From: Anaspis maculata
Taxonomy: Eukaryota; Arthropoda; Insecta; Coleoptera; Scraptiidae
Length of the DNA: 64,000 bases
Reading direction: 5' to 3'
Assembly: GCA_949128115.1 (NCBI GenBank)
Contig: OX421968.1
Location: forward strand, 24,846,377 to 24,910,376
Shown here piece by piece: positions 58,125-64,000 of the stretch. The notes beneath the pieces were generated by a model. That model saw only the letters and a list, made by a program, of their open reading frames with translations. It did not search any database and was not told the DNA's origin. Position numbers and translations under genes: made by a program. Each line of letters starts with the position of its first letter. Within the stretch, counting starts at the first letter, position 1.

Positions 58125-58750
58125 TCCTGATGGTAAGTAAGAAGGAGATGGTTCAGTTGGTGCTTCCCAAAAAGAGAGTGGAAGAGGTCCTAGAGGAAAT
58201 GCACGATGGCGTGGAGGTACCTACAAGGTCTTGGCCGGGGTGCGCGAGGGGTTCTACTGGCTAAACTGTCGAAACAACGTGGAGACATGGTGTCGCTAGT
58301 GCGAAGTTTGTACGGCCAGCAAGGGACCAAGAACTTGCAGCCAAGGGGACCTGTAGACTTACAATATTGGAGCGCCTTTTGGACGCATCGCGATCGATGT
58401 GGCTAGCCTGTTTTCGACAACGTAAGATGGCAACAAATACATCCTGGTTGCCATGGACTACTTCCGCAAGTGGCCGGAAGCGTACGCCCTACCCAACCAA
58501 GTACAGTGGCGAGAGTGCTGGTGGACAATCTTGTCAGCCGTTTCGGAGTACTATTGAAATTACACTCAGACCAGGGACGGATATTCGAATCCAACGTGTT
58601 CCAAGGTATCTGTACTCTACTCGGGATACAGAGGACCATCAGGGCGACGCCTCTTTACCATGGATATGGAGCAGCGCCTGTCAAAGTGAGCACGGAGTGT
58701 TGAAACTGGTTATCTCAAGAATAGGCAGCGGCTGGGAATGTGCAAAATGA
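58125..58750 (+). pseudogene. Ty3/gypsy integrase, truncated
   Basis: VQLVLPKKRVEEVLEEMHDG begins the zinc-binding region. Pieces in different frames follow: an ILVAMDY-like segment near 58440, VARVLVDNLVSRFGVLLKLH and SDQGRIFESNVFQGICTLLG, which includes a core Asp. It ends near 58750 with no 3' LTR. Confidence 0.7.
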
Positions 58751-58880
58751 TAGAGATATAAACAGGTGAAGAAACTGATTGAAATCGTCTTCTGAGAAGA
58801 ACAAGTGAAAATTACTACCTATAGAAAGCCAGGCAAAGATATAGCGCAAACAAAGGCGGGCCTGTCACCGTGAACACCGG

Positions 58881-59644
58881 ATGTCAAGTGTCAAGGGTAT
58901 TATGCCAAAAGGTAGCAGTTCCCCAATACTAAAAAGAAAGGACGAAACTCAAGGGTATAGAGACGACACAGAGGCCGTGATTGTTAAAGGAGAAAGAAAG
59001 AGCTACGCGGACCTCCTGAAGGCAGTAAAAGAGAAGGTTAATGTCGAAGACACCGGGGCCCAAGTTTCAGCAATCAGGAAGACCAGAGAGAGAAAATTTT
59101 TTTTTTTATAATTGGCAAGGATAAAGACGGAAAAAAAGGGCTCAGAGCAGCAACAGAAAACGTGCAAGAAACGGAAGTCATTACAAGAAATCCAGTTACG
59201 GTTTTACGTATCAAAGACATCGATGCAATTACCACAAAAGAGGAAGTATAAAGAGCAGTGGAAAAGGCCTTGGAATCAAAGAATTACACCCTGACCTCGC
59301 TCAGACCAGCGCCTGGTGAAAGGCAAAACGCCACAATCAAGGTTCCCAAGCATGATGGCAAGAAACCGAAAGACCTGAAGAGAATAGAAATTGGTTGGAC
59401 TTCGTGCAGACTGCAGGAAAGAGGAGCCTCGAAAAACTGCTACAAATGCTGGGAGCAGGGTCACTTGGTACAGGACTGCCAAGCTCAGACAGGAGTGACT
59501 CATGCAGGCGATGATGCGGAGAAAAATGGCAGAAACAAGACGTCGTGCGTGTTGTGCGCAAGTGAGAACCATGAGGCAGGCAGCGTAGATTGTGAAAGAG
59601 CCAGGAAGCCACAAAAAGAGAGCGCTGAAGAACCAAACCGATAA
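58881..59644 (+). pseudogene. Non-LTR retrotransposon ORF1 (Gag-like) with CCHC knuckles
   Basis: SYADLLKAVKEKVN and VSAIRKTRERK open it, then after frame changes near 59100 and 59250 EKALESKNYTLTSLRPAPGE, IGWTSCRLQERGASKNCYKC. Two zinc knuckles follow: CYKCWEQGHLVQDC and CVLCASENHEAGSVDC. This matches ORF1 proteins of I/R1/jockey-type LINEs, which bind RNA. A poly-T run near 59097-59107 coincides with the first break. Confidence 0.7.
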
Positions 59645-59664
59645 AACGAGTAGTAACAGAAAGA

Positions 59665-60575
59665 ATGACGAGCAGCCGAGAGGAATTTCAGAAAACCTTA
59701 CCGATTGTCTCATTGCGAATACTGAAAATGAACCTTAATAGATCGGGGGCCGTCCACGACATGCTGAAAAAAATGGCGTCCCAGCGAAACACATTGACAT
59801 ATTATGGGCTATCACCGAGCCAAACAAATACCTCGCAGATAAAAAAGGCATATCACACAGCTACCAATAAAGACACGGCAGTTCGCACAAATATCAAAAT
59901 CACAGGATCAAATCATGGACACGGGGCAGGATTTACATAGGTACAGCTGGGCGAAATCAAGCTGTTGAGCTGCTATATGTATTTTTCCGAACGTAACACC
60001 AGCCGTGGTACAGAGAGTTCTCTGAGCGATCATCAACGAGCTTGTCTTGTCAAACACAAAAACAATCATCACAGGCGACTTCAACGATCATTCTACAGAA
60101 TGGGGTCCCAACCAGTTCTAATGGCAACTCTATGAAGTTACGCAACGCAGCCGCAGCCACAGCGCAATAAGGCGCAAAGTTTCTGATTTGCTCGCAAGCC
60201 TTTCGCTTCGTTGCGATGACTTTGCGAATACCTTGTGAGCCAATCAGAAACGTTGCGCTCTGCGTTGCGATTGTTGCGAATTTTCATAAAGCGGGCATAA
60301 CACTAGAGGACATGAGATCGCTGACTGGATATCAATGCTTAATTTGTACGTCATGAACGAGGGCACCGCTCCCACATTCCAAAAAGCAGAGAAGCTCAGT
60401 CTCGTGTTGACCTCACGCTGTGTAGGTACACAAGACATGGTGGGGAAGATCAATGGATGGACGACCCTTGAGGTGAGAAAAAGCTGTCATAACTTTAACT
60501 TCTATGAAGTTGATGTCAATATGAAACATCTGAGCGTGAACAAACTTATATCAAGAGTCGAAGAAAATAACAGAA
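59665..60575 (+). pseudogene. Non-LTR retrotransposon ORF2, endonuclease fragment
   Basis: LRILKMNLNRSGAVHDMLKK (the N-R-S/A start of R1-type endonucleases), ITEPNKYLADKK, TKTIITGDFNDHSTEWG (GDFN metal site near 60075), a transposon insertion at about 60125-60305, then RGHEIADWISMLNLYVMNEG, APTF and VRKSCHNFNFYEVDVN. It is in several frames with stops, and the reverse transcriptase is absent. Dead and 3'-truncated. Confidence 0.65.
60125..60305. mobile_element. Short MITE-like insertion in the LINE endonuclease
   Basis: It splits the endonuclease between STEWG and RGHEI. The left end reads CTATGAAGTTACGCAACGCA and the right end is an imperfect inverse (TTGCGAATTTTCATAAAGCG); the interior is rich in GCGCAAC / GTTGCG words. 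Boundaries are approximate. Confidence 0.5.
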
Positions 60576-60599
60576 TCCTCGCAGAAGAACTGCCACTCG

Positions 60600-61050
60600 T
60601 CCTAATTAGTGGACTGCTGGATGATGAACCAGAATGCTGCACATTATTATTATTGTGGGTTGGGTTGCCCCTGCAGTAAAACTAAGTTTATTGTGCCCCA
60701 CCAACTGCACTCACCGAGCCGCAAAATGGTACCTGGATGCTTGATGGTAGGTCCATCCCAGCACTGGGATGGATCTTTCACACCCGAACGTAGGTTTGGA
60801 TGTCCAATACATCCACGCCCTACGCCCGGTACGTTTCTGACTTCGTCCGTCCCCCAGACTACGCTGCCGGTTGTCCTCTACACTTTGCCGTACAGCCGGC
60901 TGGAGGCATGTTATACTCGGGCGAGGATTTGCCTAAGACCACCCAAGGAGGAGTTTCAGACCGGCTTCGAATCAGATGAAAGATTCTCGTCGACTGTTTC
61001 TCGATTATGTTTCGAAAAAAAATCGAATTAAAATCAACTGAAGAAAAAAA
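60600..61050. other. Unassigned spacer
   Basis: GC-richer and with open frames up to 140 codons (60609-61031), but no motif. Possibly LINE 3' debris or another element. Confidence 0.4.
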
Positions 61051-61052
61051 CC

Positions 61053-61716
61053 GGACACATCTGTCTATAGAACGATTATCTTCACCCTTGATGTTGAAAC
61101 AGGCAATTATTGTTTCAATCTGTGATGCAAATGGAACCTTTTGTTTCGTGAAAGTGTTGTTTTTGACTGGGGAGGGGGTGTCAGTTTGTGTCATGTGTCA
61201 CGTGTCTGTCAGGTACGCCAGAAGGGCAGTGACCTTTGGCTATACCATCGATTTCTGATTCAAAAACAACTTGGACACAAAAGAGCTAGCTACATGGATC
61301 TCATCAGGTCACTAGGTACTTTTCAAAAAACTCAACATGTCTTAATTTTTCACAGTGTTCGGTGAATCAGCGTTTCGGCTAATCGGCCTTACCACCTACT
61401 TCTGAATCGGAAACAACCTGGACACAAAATAGTTGTGTGAACCTCGTCAGGTCACTAGGTACTTTTTCCAATTCAATTCCTCGGATTGTCTCGGTCCTCG
61501 GTTGATGAGTTGGTTATCAATGAAACATGAAACGTACCAAACACATTGATTCATAAGAAAAATGGCTCACATGACACAAACTGACCCCTCCTCTCTTCAG
61601 TCGAAAGGGAAGTACCTTCACGAAACAAGAAGCTTTATTTGCATTACAAATCGCAACAATAATTTTTTGTTTCAACATGAAGGGTGAAGATGAGGGTTCT
61701 TGAGACAGATGTGCCC
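61053..61716. mobile_element. Foldback element
   Basis: Inverted arms: GGACACATCTGTCT... CTTCACCCTTGATGTTGAAAC on the left, GTTTCAACATGAAGGGTGAAG ... AGACAGATGTGCCC on the right, with matching TTTGTTTCGTGAA and TCAGTTTGTGTCATG blocks. Centre near 61385, where a short direct repeat (ATTTCTGATTCAAAAACAAC / TTCTGAATCGGAAACAACCT) also lies. Confidence 0.65.
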
Positions 61717-61849
61717 TAACTCCCCTCCCCCCCCCCCAGGGAAAATTCAAAATGTCGCCAGCCACTCAAAAATTCCATTCTGAAACAATTGCCTCCGCTC
61801 TTAGCACGAAACGCCTGATACATCTACTAAGTCGCTGAGCTGTATCAAG

Positions 61850-63120
61850 TCCGGTGGTTAGCGATCTCAACCTTATACTTTTGAGTACAGCACTGAGATC
61901 TGGCACAGTTGAAGAACAAACCTATACCTCACTTCCAAGAAGTAGTGCCCAGATGGCACTACTTGGAGGTGCCATATACAATGATGCAAAAATTCCAACT
62001 TGTTAAGCAAAAGAGCTGATGGAGTCATGAAAATCACCATGTGGATTCACAATTCAATGCTTGTTAGGCTAAAACAAACCGCGTCTGAATATTTCCAGTC
62101 TTCCCTGAAAAATTCTGGAATTAGTGGTCAGTTTCATGAAAATTGACATTTTTCGGTAGATTAGTGATTTTTCAAGATATTCGAGTGAAACTCGGTAATT
62201 TCATGAAGATTGAAGTCAAAAATGAAATGCTGTGTGTTACCATCGTTTCCATCGACCATCTTCGGAGAATTTGGCCGTTAACTGTTTTTCTTCTCATTGT
62301 CCGGTGGTTAGCGGTACCAACCTCGCACTTTTGAGTACAGCATTGAGACTTTGGCACAGTTAAAGTACATACCTATTATCTATACCTTACTTCCATGAAG
62401 TGGTGCCCAGATGGTACTACTTGCAGACGCCGTATACAGGGTGTTGAATAATGCAAAAAATCCTACTTTTCCACCAGAATTCTAATTTTTTGCATTATTC
62501 AACACCCTGTGTACGGCGTCTGCGAGTAGTGTCGTGTCATCTGAGCACCACTCTCTAAAAGAAAAGTAAGGTATGTACTTCAACTGTGCCAAGTCTCAAT
62601 GCTGTACTCAAAAGTGCAAGGTTGGTACCGTTAACCACCGGACAATGAAAAGAAAAACAGTTGACTGTCAAATTTTTCGAAAATAGTAGATGAGGACGAT
62701 GGTAACACACGGCATTCCATTCTTGACTTCACTCCTCATCTCGCTCCTCATGGAACTTCCGAGTTTTACTCGAATAGTTTGAAAAATCAGTGATTTATTG
62801 AAAAATATCAATTTTCATTAAACTGATCACTAATTTCAGGATTTTTCAGCAACGCCTGAGGATATTGAGACGCGGTTTGTTTTATCTCAACAAGCATTGT
62901 ATTGTGAATCTACATGGTGACTTTCATGACTCCAACTCTTTTGGTTAACAAGTTGGAATTTTTGCATTATTGAACACCCTGTATACAGCGTCTGCAAGTA
63001 GTGCCATATGGGCACCACTTCTTGAAAGTAAGGTATAGGTATGTACTTCAACTGTACCAAATCTCAATGCTGTACTCAAAAGGGCAAGGTTTGTATAGAG
63101 TATGCCCGTTAACCACCGGA
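61850..63120. mobile_element. Nested foldback, four copies of one segment
   Basis: The segment from CCGGTGGTTAGCG to ATGCAAAAA occurs at 61850-62000 and 62298-62455 in one orientation, and inverted at 62490-62646 and 62960-63118. A small CAGGGTGTTGAATAATGCAA hairpin (62437-62509) sits at the axis. Non-coding. Confidence 0.7.
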
Positions 63121-63175
63121 ATGATTTTTCTATTTTTGTAGTCCGAGATAGCTATGGAAAAAAATAAAATTTTGA

Positions 63176-63292
63176 TCATGATGTCGGTTCTACACATTTT
63201 TGAAACTTTGCCAACTCGAAGCTAGTACCTTTAGTAACTTATATACAAAAAATCATGAATGTGTAGTACCGACCGAGGTACCGACATCATGG
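63176..63292. repeat. Small inverted repeat
   Basis: CATGATGTCGGT... ACACATTTTT and the inverse AATGTGTAGTACCGAC... GGTACCGACATCATG form a hairpin just left of the resumed satellite. Confidence 0.55.
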
Positions 63293-63325
63293 GGGCCCGA
63301 AACTACCTTTAGTTCGATTGTATCC

Positions 63326-64000
63326 TTTTTCATTTTGGATCTATCCAAAAACGAAACCACAACAATGCTACCTTTTCTGCATCTACATTGGACATAAAAA
63401 CTCCGAAATTCTGAATAAAAACAAATTTTTACTTATTTCTTGTTTGTGAAATGAAATCCAGAGAAACTACCTGTCCGTCAAGAGGCTTTGACTTGATCGA
63501 TGAATTTTAAGTAAACATCAAATTATTTTGCCTTAGTCACTATCACGGCGACCGTATTGGTCAGCAGAAACCTCGGCAGAAACAACTGAAGAATGCCATG
63601 TTGCCGAAGTTTGATTTCCAGATAATTTTTCTTCATTTCGTCTCGCTAAGAGCCCATCATAACGCGACACTTTGTCCCATGTCGCGCTAAGAACTAATTC
63701 TGTACACTCAAAGCGCGACACGGCTCAACGAAAGCAAAACTGTGAATTTGGAATAAGAACGTGATAAAGATAAATTTTTCATTTTGGATCTATCCAAAAA
63801 CGAAACCACAACAATGCTACCTTTTCTGCATCTACATTGGACATGAAAACTCCGAAATTCTGAATAAAAACAAATTTTTACTTATTTCTAGTTTGTGAAA
63901 TGAAATCCAGAGAAACTACCTGTCCGTCAAGAGGCTTTGACTTGATCGATGAATTTTAAGTAAACATCAAATTATTTTGCCTTAGTCACTATCACGGCGA
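63326..64000. repeat. Satellite array resumes (about 1.5 monomers, to window end)
   Basis: It begins TTTTTCATTTTGGATCTATC at exactly the monomer position where the left array stopped, and carries the AAACCACAACAATGCTACC and GCCGAAGTTTG variants seen near 49.6, 51.1 and 52.2 kb. It runs off the window. Confidence 0.95.

Larger units (their letters stand above)
52611..63325. mobile_element. 10.7-kb block interrupting one satellite monomer
   Basis: The left monomer stops at ...GATAAAGATAAA (52610) and the right one starts at TTTTTCATTTTGG (63326). Intact monomers read GATAAAGATAAATTTTTCAT, so no bases are lost or duplicated. The extreme ends GGACACTATCG and CGATTGTATCC are inverted matches at 9 of 11 positions. 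The interior is a mosaic (hammerhead-like repeats, Ty3/gypsy, LINE, foldbacks). It could be one composite insertion or the result of several nested ones. Confidence 0.6.

Noticed and set aside
52611..63325. Helitron as the agent of the 10.7-kb block.
   Set aside because: A|T insertion fits, but there is no 5' TC, no 3' CTRR with hairpin and no Rep/helicase coding on either strand.

Overview
This is AT-rich eukaryotic DNA dominated by repeats. No intact host gene is visible. GT-AG introns, pogo/psq, mariner, hAT-like and piggyBac-like elements, a Ty3/gypsy retrotransposon, a non-LTR retrotransposon and a large satellite point to an arthropod, most likely an insect. A sap-feeding hemipteran would fit, but that is inference; nothing here fixes the species.

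Left third (1-26.6 kb): decaying gene-like copies sit among foldback (TIR) elements. The most notable content is a family of multi-exon, zinc-finger plus tyrosine-recombinase-like genes, all on the minus strand. One copy is nearly complete but broken (20.3-25.0 kb). There is an N-terminal copy whose two exons splice cleanly (1.6-3.7 kb), a middle fragment (12.0-12.6 kb) and a C-terminal fragment (34.5-34.9 kb, perhaps extending to 38.6 kb across a transposon). Also here are a broken gene of the DUF7869 type (16.6-17.6 kb), a psq helix-turn-helix exon with good splice sites (26.3-26.5 kb), several minisatellites (263-bp family at 10.1-11.8 kb, about 150-bp family at 14.5-15.1 kb), a candidate solo LTR (18.8-20.2 kb), and many inverted-repeat elements. 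Most of the latter start CAGGGTG and are flanked by TA. A 3.4-kb palindrome lies at 5.96-9.35 kb.

Middle (27-38.4 kb): nested DNA transposons. These include a piggyBac-like MITE with TTAA flanks, a 4.25-kb TIR element, a 690-bp foldback holding a mariner transposase scrap, and a 3.5-kb TA-flanked element that itself carries a 1.56-kb hAT-like insertion with a perfect 8-bp target duplication.

Right (38.7-64 kb): a roughly 449-bp satellite of about 28 monomers (40.0-52.6 kb) that resumes at 63.3 kb and runs off the window. It is preceded by divergent relatives and a dimer of a tRNA-like repeat. The array has higher-order structure, including a 5.55-kb block followed by a near-identical copy lacking two monomers. 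A 10.7-kb block (52,611-63,325) splits a single monomer precisely. It contains two degenerate hammerhead-ribozyme-like motifs in direct repeats, a truncated Ty3/gypsy element, a non-LTR retrotransposon fragment with CCHC knuckles and an endonuclease piece, and further foldback elements.

The genes do not form a pathway. The window reads as heterochromatin-like sequence recording layers of transposon insertion. The tyrosine-recombinase family, the hammerhead relics and the satellite with its paired CGCGACA sites are the items most worth following up.
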